Positions 8,265 to 16,630 of a stretch of 37,615 nucleotides of DNA are shown here, piece by piece (the stretch's first letter is position 1; every line of letters starts with the position of its first letter). The stretch lies in NCBI GenBank assembly GCA_964364885.1, contig CAYIOA010000004.1, forward strand, positions 1-37,615, in the 5' to 3' direction. The notes beneath the pieces are model-generated. The model worked only from the letters and a program-made list of their open reading frames with translations. It was not told the DNA's origin and ran no database searches. This DNA is from UBA73 sp964364885 (lineage in GTDB: Archaea; Nanobdellota; Nanobdellia; Pacearchaeales; GW2011-AR1). A program made the position numbers and the translations under genes.

Positions 8265-8771
8265 ATGGGTATAAATGAGGGAAGATTAATCTGGATAACT
8301 GGTCTGGCTGGTTCAGGAAAAACAACTCTCGCAAAAGAAATTTTCAGGATAATAAAAGAGAAATATCCAAACACAATACATATTGATGGCGACGATATAA
8401 GGTTTATACTTGGAGAAGATGCTGTTCATGATATAGAAAGTAGAAAAAGAACTGGGAATATATATGCAAGGCTCGGAAATTTATTCACCAAACAGGGGAT
8501 TAATGTAATTATCAGCACGATTTCCTTGTTTCATCACCTGCACGACTTCAACAGGAAAAATAACAAAAATTATTATGAAATTTTCCTTGATGTAGATAAT
8601 GAAATTCTAAGAGAGAGAAAGAAGGAATTATACTCAAAAAAAGAGAATATCGTTGGTCTAGATCACGTTCCAGAATTCCCGAAGAATCCTTCCCTAGTCC
8701 TGAAAAATAACAGGTCAGCAGATTTGCAGAAGAATGTTCAGGAGATAATTCGAATAATAGGCGGAGCATAG
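8265..8771 (+). CDS. CysC-like kinase, probable cytidine diphosphoramidate kinase
   Basis: The 168-residue protein is an APS-kinase-family P-loop kinase: Walker A GLAGSGKTT (residues 13-21), IDGDDIR (40-46), and a C-terminal VGLDHVPEFPKNPSLVL segment corresponding to the family's substrate-lid region. In sulfur assimilation CysC phosphorylates the 3'-OH of APS, but no ATP sulfurylase is present. The next four genes match the C. jejuni phosphoramidate pathway, in which the CysC homologue Cj1415 (about the same length) phosphorylates the ribose 3'-OH of cytidine diphosphoramidate. The Cj1415-type role is therefore inferred from context; APS kinase remains possible. First gene of the operon. Confidence 0.82.
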   Translation: MGINEGRLIWITGLAGSGKTTLAKEIFRIIKEKYPNTIHIDGDDIRFILGEDAVHDIESRKRTGNIYARLGNLFTKQGINVIISTISLFHHLHDFNRKNNKNYYEIFLDVDNEILRERKKELYSKKENIVGLDHVPEFPKNPSLVLKNNRSADLQKNVQEIIRIIGGA

Positions 8772-9545
8772 ATGTTCATGGAAAAAAAGCCATCTGACTA
8801 CACAGACATCGGAGAAAATTACAGAAAATATAGGTCGGGCTATTCGGAGAAGATTTTGGATTTATTAATTGAGCATATAAAAATAAAGGAAAACAGGGGC
8901 TTAGTTGTTGACGTTGGAGCAGGAACAGGAATTTGGGCAAGACAGATGGCTGAAAGAGGCATCAGATGTATTGCTATAGAACCAAATGAAGATATGAGGA
9001 GAAACGGTTTAGAATATACGAAAGACCTCTCAAAATCAATCTTAGAGTGGAAAAATGGCTCAGCAGAACTAACAGGTCTCTCCAGCAGAATAGCTGACTG
9101 GGTAACAATGGCTTCCGCTTTCCATTGGACAGACCAGAAAAAAGCTCTTTGTGAGTTTCATCGCATACTAAAAGGTCGAGGCTATCTTACTCTGTTATGG
9201 AATCCTTTGATAAAGGAAGGTGACGCAATCCAGGAAAAGGTAGAATCAATAATCAAGTTTATTCTTCCTGAATTTTCAAGAAAAGAAAGAACTGGAGAAA
9301 ACTCTAAGGAGTTGCTAACAGAAAGCGGATATTTCGAGGACGTTATAGAAATAAGGCACGAGTATCTCATAAATATGCCTGTTGAAAGATACCTGGGCGC
9401 CTGGAGAGCAGCCAATCATCTAAAGACTCATGCAAAACCGGAAGAATTTGAAGAGATAATAAGCAGAATAACTTCTCTTTTAAAAGGAAAGGAAACAATA
9501 GCTGTCCCTTACCTGACAAAATCCTGGACAGCTATAAGAAAATGA
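8772..9545 (+). CDS. Class I SAM methyltransferase, candidate phosphoramidate O-methylase
   Basis: The 257-residue protein has a Rossmann methyltransferase core with SAM motif VVDVGAGTG at residues 45-53, the acidic strand end AIEPNEDM and ASAFHWTDQKKAL, as in the ubiquinone/trans-aconitate-type (Methyltransf_11) group. C. jejuni MeOPN loci carry two such methyltransferases, Cj1419 and Cj1420, thought to supply the O-methyl group; only one is seen here. The start abuts the stop of the kinase gene (0 bp), with a second ATG at 8778, and the end overlaps the next start by 4 bp, so it belongs to the pathway operon. The actual acceptor is inferred. Confidence 0.75.
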   Translation: MFMEKKPSDYTDIGENYRKYRSGYSEKILDLLIEHIKIKENRGLVVDVGAGTGIWARQMAERGIRCIAIEPNEDMRRNGLEYTKDLSKSILEWKNGSAELTGLSSRIADWVTMASAFHWTDQKKALCEFHRILKGRGYLTLLWNPLIKEGDAIQEKVESIIKFILPEFSRKERTGENSKELLTESGYFEDVIEIRHEYLINMPVERYLGAWRAANHLKTHAKPEEFEEIISRITSLLKGKETIAVPYLTKSWTAIRK

Positions 9546-11911
9546 CGGATTTTAATTTCGGAACAAAGGCCGAGACTTTAGAGCTAATCAAGAAAAGAAT
9601 TAAACATGGAATTATCCCAGAGCAGTTATTTTTTTCAGTAAAAGAATGGGATGAAAATCAGGAGGGAATAATAAATAAAATCCAGTCTTTATCAGCACCA
9701 GGATTCTTAGTTGTCAGGAGCAGTTCAATAAACGAAGATGCGGCAAATTCCTCAAATGCAGGAAGATATACAACCATTCTAGATGTAAAAAAAGAGGATC
9801 CGTTGCATGTCAAAAATGCTGTTGAAGAAGTTAAAAAGAGTTATTTCAAGGACCACGAATTAAACTTCAAAGATCAAATTTTAATTCAGCCCCAGCTAGA
9901 GAACATCTCCATGAGCGGGGTTATTTTAACAAGATGCAGCGATACTGGCGCGCCATACATTATAATAAATTACGATGATTCTTCTGGAAGAACAGACACA
10001 GTTACATCAGGGAATTCTTCTACACTAAAAACCTTTAGTTATTTTAAATATCTTGATAAATTGCCCAGCGACAAAAGACTATCTCTTCTTATTAATGCAT
10101 CTAGAGAGCTGGAGAAAATTACAGGACTCGACTCTTTAGATATAGAGTTCGCAATAAACGGTAAAGGTCTTTATATTCTGCAAGTCAGGCCGATAACAAC
10201 AATAAAAAATATTGCACCCTCTCTTGATGAAAATATCTCAAAAACAATCGAAGTTATAAAAGAATACATCAGATGCAACGACAAGAAGTTTCCTAATCTT
10301 TGCGGTTATAAAGCAATATTCGGCTCAATGCCTGACTGGAATCCTGCAGAAATAATAGGAGAATCCCCAAAGCCCTTGGCGTTTTCTCTTTATAAGGAGA
10401 TTATTACAGATTACATTTGGCCCCTAAGCAGAAAAGAAATAGGGTACAGAGATGTCGGCTATCATCCGGGAATTGTCTCTTTTGGAGGCAAACCCTATGT
10501 GGATGTAAGGTTAAGCTTCAACACTTTTGTTCCTGCAAGCATTTCAGAAACAACAGCAGAGAAACTGGTAAATTACTATATAGACAAATTAATAAATAAC
10601 CCTGAAATGCATGACAAAGTAGAATTTGAAATAGCTTTAACATGCCACACTTTCGACTTTGATAACAAAATAGAGGAATTAAGAAGGAATAATTTTTCAA
10701 ACCTTCAGATTAAAGAAATAAAAGAGTCTTTGCTGAACTTAACAAATAAGATAGTCTCTGAGAAAAATACAACTATCGGGAAAGAGCTAAGTCTGAGTAA
10801 GATTTTAAATGAAAAAAGAGATAAAATAGTCGGTTCAGATATATTATTAGACATAAAAATAGCTCAGTTAATTCACGATTGCAAGTATTATGGCACTTTG
10901 CCGTTTTGCAAATTAGCCCGCTTCGCCTTCATAGGAAATACATTAATTAATTCTCTAGTAAATCTTGGAATTATCGGCAGAGAAGAAAAGAACAATTTGC
11001 TTCAGTCTATCAACTCTATTGCCGCAGAATTTTTAAGAAAATTAGAATTGTTAAAGAATCAAAACCTCACAAAACAAGAATTCTTAAAGGAATTTGGGCA
11101 TCTTCGCCCAGGCACATATGATCTCTGTTCTCCGACATACAATGAATTTTTTGACGAGTATGTTCAGCTGGACAATGTTTCAGCTCATCAGCAGGCAAAA
11201 GAGTTTTGTTTTGACCCAGAAACAATAAGAAAGATAGAAATTCTGATACAAAAAGAAAATTTTGATTTTTCAGCAGAACAATTTTTAAACTTCACGAAAA
11301 CTGCACTGGCTGCAAGGGAAAAGTCAAAATTCGAGTTTACTAAGAACTTAAATCTTATTTTAGAGTACAGTTATGAGCATCTGAAAAAATATGGGCTCGC
11401 CAAAGAAGATGTAACCTTCTTAGACATTAATGATATTGTATCCTTTTCTCATAAGTCAAAACCAATAACTGAATTGGAGGATTTGAAAGATAAAATAGAG
11501 AGGAGCAGAAAGCAATACGAAATAACAAAGTCGCTTCGACTCCCCCCATTGATATATCTGGAGAAGAATGTAGAATATTTTCATCAGTTCGATAACAGAC
11601 CGAATTATATCACGACAGAATTGATAGTTGGAGACGTAATCTACTTGGATGAAAAAACAGAACCAAAACAGATAAAAAACAAGATAGTATTAATAACAAA
11701 CGCAGACCCAGGATTCGATTGGATATTCGGACATAACATTCAGGGGCTGATAACAAAATATGGAGGTATTGCCTCTCATATGGCAATACGCTGTGCAGAA
11801 TTTAATTTGCCTGCAGCAATAGGGTGTGGAGAAACAATTTTTGATTATATAAAAAAATTCAGAAAGATAGAATTAAACTGCGAAGCCAATCTGATAAAAG
11901 GAATCTCATAA
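9542..11911 (+). CDS. PEP-synthase-like kinase, probable L-glutamine kinase
   Basis: The 789-residue protein has an N-terminal PPDK/PEP-synthase ATP-grasp domain (VVRSSSINEDAANSSNAGRY around residues 58-77; LDIEFAINGKGLYILQVRPIT around 198-218), a long central helical region of about 420 residues, and a C-terminal swivelling phosphohistidine domain with GGIASHMAIRCAEF, placing the phospho-acceptor His at residue 746. Cj1418 of C. jejuni is of similar size and plan and uses ATP to phosphorylate the amide nitrogen of L-glutamine via phosphohistidine. A canonical PEP synthase would instead carry a C-terminal PEP/pyruvate TIM barrel after the His domain; here the protein ends about 43 residues after the His, which argues against PEP synthase. 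Substrate assignment rests on family and context. Confidence 0.85.
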   Translation: MTDFNFGTKAETLELIKKRIKHGIIPEQLFFSVKEWDENQEGIINKIQSLSAPGFLVVRSSSINEDAANSSNAGRYTTILDVKKEDPLHVKNAVEEVKKSYFKDHELNFKDQILIQPQLENISMSGVILTRCSDTGAPYIIINYDDSSGRTDTVTSGNSSTLKTFSYFKYLDKLPSDKRLSLLINASRELEKITGLDSLDIEFAINGKGLYILQVRPITTIKNIAPSLDENISKTIEVIKEYIRCNDKKFPNLCGYKAIFGSMPDWNPAEIIGESPKPLAFSLYKEIITDYIWPLSRKEIGYRDVGYHPGIVSFGGKPYVDVRLSFNTFVPASISETTAEKLVNYYIDKLINNPEMHDKVEFEIALTCHTFDFDNKIEELRRNNFSNLQIKEIKESLLNLTNKIVSEKNTTIGKELSLSKILNEKRDKIVGSDILLDIKIAQLIHDCKYYGTLPFCKLARFAFIGNTLINSLVNLGIIGREEKNNLLQSINSIAAEFLRKLELLKNQNLTKQEFLKEFGHLRPGTYDLCSPTYNEFFDEYVQLDNVSAHQQAKEFCFDPETIRKIEILIQKENFDFSAEQFLNFTKTALAAREKSKFEFTKNLNLILEYSYEHLKKYGLAKEDVTFLDINDIVSFSHKSKPITELEDLKDKIERSRKQYEITKSLRLPPLIYLEKNVEYFHQFDNRPNYITTELIVGDVIYLDEKTEPKQIKNKIVLITNADPGFDWIFGHNIQGLITKYGGIASHMAIRCAEFNLPAAIGCGETIFDYIKKFRKIELNCEANLIKGIS

Positions 11912-11915
11912 TCTT

Positions 11916-12701
11916 ATGAAAGCAATAATACTCGCTGCAGGGGAAGGTAAAAGACTTAAGAAATATACCCAGAATCTTCCAAAGTGTATGCTAAATATCG
12001 ATGGAAAATCACTTTTGGAGAGGCAAATAGAAACACTAAACTCTTGTGCAATCAAAGACATAACAATAGTAAAGGGATACATGGGAGAAAAGATAACTCT
12101 TCAAAATGTTAAGTACTATACAAACATTGATTACGCAGATACTAATATGGTCGCTACTTTATTTTCAGCAGAACAAGAAATGAATTCCGAGTTGCTAGTA
12201 TGTTACGGAGATATAATTTACGAAAAAAGAGTATTAGAAGAGATAATCTCTTCAACTTCGGATATAGGAATAGTAGTAGATACAGATTACTTTGAATACT
12301 GGCGAGCAAGATTAAAAGAGTGGGAAGAAGATTTAGAAACATTAGAGATAAACACTCGGGGAGAAATAGTTGAATTAGGAAAGCCAACACGCTCATTGAA
12401 AGGGGCGGCAGCGCGTTATGTTGGATTAATTAAATTCTCAGAGAAAGGATTAGACATATTAAAAGAAGTATTTAGAGAGAATAAAGAGAGATATTGGCAT
12501 AAAGAAGAAAAATGGTTAAATTCAAAGTCTTTTAAGAAGGCATATATGACAGACATGCTCCAAGCTATTATTGACAAGGGAGAAGAAGTTCATCCAATAA
12601 AAATAAAGCGCGGCTGGCTGGAATTTGACACAGAAGAAGATTATGAAAAAGTGCAAAAATGGATATCTGAAGGAGCAATAAACAAATTTATCTCGCTTTA
12701 A
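11916..12701 (+). CDS. Sugar-type nucleotidyltransferase, probable phosphoglutamine cytidylyltransferase
   Basis: The 261-residue protein has an NTP-transferase (LicC/GlmU-like) fold: ILAAGEGKRL at residues 5-14, PK at 22-23, metal-binding Asp 99 in CYGDI, and a C-terminal LEFDTEEDY with the second metal Asp. Families of this type include phosphocholine cytidylyltransferase LicC and C. jejuni Cj1416, which couples CTP to glutamine phosphate to give CDP-L-glutamine. Lying between a Cj1418-like and a Cj1417-like gene in one operon, the Cj1416 role is preferred. No choline kinase or choline transporter is visible, which weakens the LicC alternative. Confidence 0.83.
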   Translation: MKAIILAAGEGKRLKKYTQNLPKCMLNIDGKSLLERQIETLNSCAIKDITIVKGYMGEKITLQNVKYYTNIDYADTNMVATLFSAEQEMNSELLVCYGDIIYEKRVLEEIISSTSDIGIVVDTDYFEYWRARLKEWEEDLETLEINTRGEIVELGKPTRSLKGAAARYVGLIKFSEKGLDILKEVFRENKERYWHKEEKWLNSKSFKKAYMTDMLQAIIDKGEEVHPIKIKRGWLEFDTEEDYEKVQKWISEGAINKFISL

Positions 12702-12702
12702 A

Positions 12703-13395
12703 ATGAAAAAAATAGCTATTTCGCAGAGAGAAGTTCCATACAAATACGGATATAATATAGACGCTCTGGAGCAGAGCTATTTTAAATACTATCAGAAATT
12801 CGGGATAATCCTCATTCCTTTGTCAAATGTCTCAGATAATCTATTCAGCAATTTGTTAGAGCTAAACTTAGACGGAATTATCTTATCAGGCGGAGAAAAC
12901 TTAAATCCAAGATTATATCGCAAACCGCTATTAAAAGAAAAGGCCTATTCTGATAATCGGGATGCAACTGAAAAGATATTGATGGATTTTGCAATAGATA
13001 ATGCCCTCCCGATGCTTTGCCAGTGCCGTGGAGCACAATTTCTAAATGTTTATTTTGGAGGGCAGCTCATACAGGAGATTAGAAACTCTAAAAATGAATT
13101 GTCTCATGTAGGCAGAACGCATAAAGTAGAAATAACAGAAGCCAAATCAATCAGCTATTTAGGGAAAAGCACCACCATAGTTAACTCTTATCACTCCCAA
13201 GGTTTCTCTGAAAAAGAGCTCTCGAAAAAACTAAAAGTTTTTGCGAAAGCGCCGGATGGCATTATTGAAGGAGTTTATCATCCTTCATTTCCAGTCGCAG
13301 GAATACTTTGGCATCCAGAGCGCGAGAGTCCGGAGCCGGAAATTAATGAGAAAATACTGGATGCATTTCTAAACAGAAAGCATTTCTGGGCTTAA
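12703..13395 (+). CDS. Class I amidotransferase-type hydrolase, probable gamma-glutamyl-CDP-amidate hydrolase
   Basis: The 230-residue protein is a peptidase C26 / gamma-glutamyl-GABA-hydrolase-like member of the class I GATase superfamily. It shows ILSGGENLNP (oxyanion region), nucleophile elbow QCRGAQ with Cys108, SYHSQGF, and the catalytic His204 and Glu206 in WHPERE, so the triad is complete. In C. jejuni, Cj1417 of this family cleaves CDP-L-glutamine to cytidine diphosphoramidate and L-glutamate. It follows the cytidylyltransferase by 1 bp and ends the operon; its stop overlaps the convergent sulfotransferase-like gene by 4 bp. Confidence 0.85.
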   Translation: MKKIAISQREVPYKYGYNIDALEQSYFKYYQKFGIILIPLSNVSDNLFSNLLELNLDGIILSGGENLNPRLYRKPLLKEKAYSDNRDATEKILMDFAIDNALPMLCQCRGAQFLNVYFGGQLIQEIRNSKNELSHVGRTHKVEITEAKSISYLGKSTTIVNSYHSQGFSEKELSKKLKVFAKAPDGIIEGVYHPSFPVAGILWHPERESPEPEINEKILDAFLNRKHFWA

Positions 13396-14501
13396 TTTAT
13401 TTTATTAAATCTTATTCTTAAATAATCAATAAGCACCTCTCCAAAGAGTTTCAATCCAACGAGCAGTTTCATAATCAAAGGACCGATTAGCGGAACAAAA
13501 TAAATTCCTCTTAAAAATCTTAATGTATATCTTTTCCATCCATGGGCCTTTAAGATATGTTTTAAAGAAAGACCTTCATACGAAGAATGAAAGAAAACTA
13601 CGTCTATTCTCCCAAAATTTTTAATTTTTTCATATCCAAATTCCTCCATCATGCCAGAGAAAATAAGCTGTACCCCCCTAATTTCTGAAGTAGACAATTC
13701 AGTTTTCCATTCCTCTCTAAGAAACATTTTGTCTGGTTTTGAAGATTTTAATTTGTTTATGGAGCCGTGCTTTCCTTCTGAGCCATAATAAGGTTTGTTA
13801 AAGAAACTAGCAGAGCCAAAACTATCAGAATTTCTTATCTTTAAAAAATTAGCAATATCAGATTTTACTTGGCTGTAATTTCCATGCAGTACCTCGTGCT
13901 TTATAGCCAGAACATTATTTTTATTCTTCTTCACCAGTTTTTTATAAAGAACATACGAATCATATGGGTCTAAAAGAGATTTTATCAAGCTGTTTCTTTT
14001 TCTGGCAGAAAGCAGAGTCGCTCTTGGATCTCTAACACAGAAGATAATTCTCTGTTTGGGAAAATATCTGTAAAGCCTAAAAAAATTTCTGGAAGTATGT
14101 GCATTAGACAGAATATATTTTATCTTTGACAAATCTTTCTTAAAATGCTTTGCGTATGCATAATGGGCTCCGATAAAGACAGTTTTGTAATTTACGCCAA
14201 AAACATCAGTGTATTCTTTAAGATGTTTAGCAAAAATCTCTCTGGGAAAATTTTTTTCCAAGTCATAATTGCTAAAATAACCCTCAACCTGCTCTTTCAT
14301 TCTCTCATAAATGCTGCTCGCAACAGAAGCGGAATTTTTATTCTCAAAATCTTGTTTATATACCTGAAAAAGCCCGAGGATAGTCGCAATTTCAGGATGG
14401 CTGTTTAATAAACCCTGAAGAAACATGGTGCTTGCTCGTCCAATTGCCATTATATTGGCAATTTTAATTTTATCAGGGTGTAGATTATAAAACTCCATCA
14501 T
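13392..14501 (-). CDS. Sulfotransferase-fold protein, candidate phosphoramidate transferase
   Basis: The 369-residue protein has a 5'-phosphosulfate-binding-type loop near the N-terminus (AIGRASTMFLQGLLNSHPEI, residues 19-38) and a 3'-phosphate-binding motif CVRDPRATLLSARKR. Arg157 and Ser165 in this motif have the R-x7-S spacing used by PAPS-dependent sulfotransferases to grip the nucleotide 3'-phosphate. The C-terminal ~60 residues contain a hydrophobic stretch and basic ends and may lie on the membrane. No PAPS-making enzymes are seen; the neighbouring operon should instead make a 3'-phosphorylated CDP-amidate, a PAPS-like donor. Transfer of (methyl) phosphoramidate to a sugar is therefore proposed (inference). 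Ordinary sulfotransferase is the alternative. Confidence 0.7.
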   Translation of the reverse strand: MMEFYNLHPDKIKIANIMAIGRASTMFLQGLLNSHPEIATILGLFQVYKQDFENKNSASVASSIYERMKEQVEGYFSNYDLEKNFPREIFAKHLKEYTDVFGVNYKTVFIGAHYAYAKHFKKDLSKIKYILSNAHTSRNFFRLYRYFPKQRIIFCVRDPRATLLSARKRNSLIKSLLDPYDSYVLYKKLVKKNKNNVLAIKHEVLHGNYSQVKSDIANFLKIRNSDSFGSASFFNKPYYGSEGKHGSINKLKSSKPDKMFLREEWKTELSTSEIRGVQLIFSGMMEEFGYEKIKNFGRIDVVFFHSSYEGLSLKHILKAHGWKRYTLRFLRGIYFVPLIGPLIMKLLVGLKLFGEVLIDYLRIRFNKIN

Positions 14502-14561
14502 CTAACTTCAAATGATTATTTAACTCCCTTAAACTGGTGTACTTTATAAAATTATCAATTC

Positions 14562-15893
14562 TCACAGGGGAGCCATTCCATTTTCCGCAATTCTCTCTCT
14601 GAGTGTAACATAATTGCTTACAATTTTATCACTGCTCTGCCCCTCCCCCCAAGGAGTTATCTTTGCATATCTAAATGAAAGTTCTGGAATATAGTCTACT
14701 TGCTCCTGTCTGCCGAACATATGGTTAAGCTTATCCCAGTCGCTGGTTATATATTCAATTCCATATTTGCCGGGATTCTCATATACATCCGTTCCAGGGC
14801 GGGCAGTAAATAAAGATAAATAAACCTGTTCAGGTTTTGTTTCTTCAATAAATTTCCATGTTTTTTCAACAATATCCTCCGGTTCGCCGGGCATGCCTAT
14901 AATCATATAGATTTTTGTCTCAATTCCATTCTGTTTTAAGATTTTTATTGTTTCCTTTGATTTTTCTACGCCTATTTTTTTATTAGCCATATCCAGCGCC
15001 CTTTGTGAAGCGCTTTCAGCACCCAAGCCCATAGCAACACAATTAGACTCATAAGCCAGTCTAGCAAGTTCTGGCGTAATACCATCAACTCTGCATTGCC
15101 CTCTCCATACAACACCTCCCTCTCCAATCGCTTTTAGATGTGCAATAGCTTGTTTTTTAGCAAGAGGTATTCCTATTTCATCAAGCAAAAGCAAGCCCTC
15201 TATGCCGTACTCTTCTTTCAAATATAAAATTTCTTCTGTAACAAGCCTAGGTTCTCTGTATCTCACTCCAGCGTTATATTTTCTAATTTGTGGCATAGCA
15301 CAAAAAGAGCAGTTATATGGGCATCCCCTGCTAAAAATAACTGAAGTTCCTAATAAATTCTCATATCCCTCTTTATTCCTCAGCTTCATAATGTTTCGTC
15401 TTCCGACAGTAGAAGGAGGTAAAAAATGCCTGCGCGGAAATGAGTATTCATTAATGTCTATGGGAGAATTTTGCTCATAAACTTTTTTTAGACTCCCTGC
15501 CGAGGCATCATCTATTGCCTGAATAATCGAATTCTCTCCGTCTCCAAGAACAACCGAATCAAAACTTTTCAGAACATCCTCTTTAAAGCAGGATACGTGC
15601 GGCCCCCCGGCTATATGTTTTGATTTAGGGTAAATTTCTTTTAATTCATCATGGATAGTTTTTTGTTCTTTATAATCAAGAGTGAACAAAGAATAAAGAT
15701 AAACATCACATTCAGGTATATGGTACCTTGCAAACTCTTTGCCAATTCCTCGCAGATCAATCAATTTTGGATTAACTCTCGAGCCGGAGCAGTTCTCTAA
15801 AACACTCAATATCTGAAAGTGGGTATGCGGGTCAAATCTAAAAGGATTTTTTACATAATCATTGCTTGGAAAAATAAATCCTACGTCAATCAT
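14562..15893 (-). CDS. Cobalamin-type radical SAM protein
   Basis: The 443-residue protein has an N-terminal Rossmann-like region of B12-binding type (about 1-135, with AGGPHVSC and VVLGDGE but no DxHxxG), then a radical SAM domain with the iron-sulfur motif RGCPYNCSFC (Cys191, Cys195, Cys198), GQCRVDGITPELARL and IGMPGEPEDIV. Proteins of this architecture perform methyl transfers to unactivated carbon or phosphorus, ring contractions and similar chemistry. Its start overlaps the dioxygenase stop by 4 bp (ATGA), so the two are co-translated. Substrate unknown; modification of a glycan precursor is inferred from the locus. Confidence 0.85.
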   Translation of the reverse strand: MIDVGFIFPSNDYVKNPFRFDPHTHFQILSVLENCSGSRVNPKLIDLRGIGKEFARYHIPECDVYLYSLFTLDYKEQKTIHDELKEIYPKSKHIAGGPHVSCFKEDVLKSFDSVVLGDGENSIIQAIDDASAGSLKKVYEQNSPIDINEYSFPRRHFLPPSTVGRRNIMKLRNKEGYENLLGTSVIFSRGCPYNCSFCAMPQIRKYNAGVRYREPRLVTEEILYLKEEYGIEGLLLLDEIGIPLAKKQAIAHLKAIGEGGVVWRGQCRVDGITPELARLAYESNCVAMGLGAESASQRALDMANKKIGVEKSKETIKILKQNGIETKIYMIIGMPGEPEDIVEKTWKFIEETKPEQVYLSLFTARPGTDVYENPGKYGIEYITSDWDKLNHMFGRQEQVDYIPELSFRYAKITPWGEGQSSDKIVSNYVTLRERIAENGMAPL

Positions 15894-16597
15894 TTTCTAT
15901 GAAGAGGTATTGGCGCCCTGAATGAATGTGTTCCTGAAACAAATGGCTCTCCCTCCGAAATATAAGAACATGAAAGCAGAGGTCTTGCTCTGGATTCAGA
16001 AATATTTTCATAAGAGCCATGAATACAATGGCCATGCATCACCAGCAAAGAACCCTTGCCAACAATCAAATCAGTTTTTCTATCTTTATACTCGTCAGGA
16101 ACTTCAAGCGTATATCCTGCTTTATCATCTCTTGATTCTAGATAACTAGCTCTCTCTTCAAAAGGAAGCAGGGGCTCAACATGAGACCCTGGATAAATGA
16201 ACATTGCTCCATTCTCTATGTCTGCATTCTCCAAAAAAAGATTTGTAGTTATATATTTTCCATTTGGACTTTTAGGATAAGCATTATCNNNNNNNNNNNN
16301 NNNNNNNNNNNNNNNNNNNNNNNNNNNNNNNNNNNNNNNNNNNNNNNNNNNNNNNNNNNNNNNNNNNNNNNNNNNNNNNNNNNNNNNNGGATCTCTTTTT
16401 ATCAGGAAGGGAATTCTATCAGGGTTTAAAATAGGGCCGTAGTCATTGTCAGCATGAAGTTTAATCTTATCTAAAATTAAATCAGATTCTTCAGAAAAAA
16501 AATCCTCAAGAATCAAGAACCCATTTTTATGATAATCTCTTATCTGCTCTTCAGACACACTATAATCTTTCTTTTCCAAAGAGGGTAAAATCTCCAT
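15890..16597 (-). CDS. PhyH-family Fe(II)/2-oxoglutarate dioxygenase (interrupted by gap)
   Basis: The N-terminal part (YHKNGFLILEDFFSEE) and C-terminal part (FLENADIENGAMFIYPGSHVE, then HCIHGSYENISESRARP) are typical of phytanoyl-CoA-dioxygenase-like hydroxylases. The distal iron His (CIHGSY) and the 2-oxoglutarate Arg (RAR) are present. The sequence just after the gap begins DNAYP, which fits the Asp of the HxD iron motif; its His would lie in the 100 unknown bases. The two halves stay in frame across 100 Ns, but the real gap length is unknown. The ATG at 16597 is preferred over an upstream TTG because a TATA box lies 25 bp before it. Confidence 0.82.
   Translation of the reverse strand: MEILPSLEKKDYSVSEEQIRDYHKNGFLILEDFFSEESDLILDKIKLHADNDYGPILNPDRIPFLIKRDXXXXXXXXXXXXXXXXXXXXXXXXXXXXXXXXXXDNAYPKSPNGKYITTNLFLENADIENGAMFIYPGSHVEPLLPFEERASYLESRDDKAGYTLEVPDEYKDRKTDLIVGKGSLLVMHGHCIHGSYENISESRARPLLSCSYISEGEPFVSGTHSFRAPIPLHRK
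16289..16388. other. Assembly gap (100 N)
   Basis: Exactly 100 unknown bases, the conventional placeholder for a scaffold gap of undetermined length. It falls inside the PhyH-family gene at the expected position of its first iron ligand. Confidence 0.99.
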
Positions 16598-16617
16598 ACT
16601 CAAAGCAAGAGATATTA

Positions 16618-16626
16618 TTTATAAAC
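16618..16626 (-). promoter_or_regulatory. TATA box of dioxygenase/radical SAM unit
   Basis: The palindrome-like TTTATAAA (plus strand 16618-16625) is centred 25 bp upstream of the ATG at 16597, in the short space after the SDR stop. It suggests separate initiation for the dioxygenase and radical SAM genes. Confidence 0.6.
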
Positions 16627-16630
16627 ATTA

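Noticed and set aside
8265..8771. APS kinase of sulfate assimilation, with the sulfotransferase-like and IMPase-like genes as a sulfation system
   Set aside because: No ATP sulfurylase or sulfate transporter is visible, and the next four genes match the phosphoramidate pathway in which a CysC homologue is required. Kept as the main alternative.
9542..11911. PEP synthase or pyruvate phosphate dikinase of central metabolism
   Set aside because: The protein ends about 43 residues after the phospho-His, so the C-terminal PEP/pyruvate barrel of those enzymes is absent; domain plan and operon fit a Cj1418-type kinase.
11916..12701. LicC phosphocholine cytidylyltransferase
   Set aside because: The fold is compatible, but no choline kinase, transporter or LicD-type transferase is present; flanking genes point to glutamine phosphate as substrate.
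16181..16429. Plus-strand ORF across the N gap
   Set aside because: It lies antisense to the PhyH gene, shows no motifs and is held open by unknown bases.
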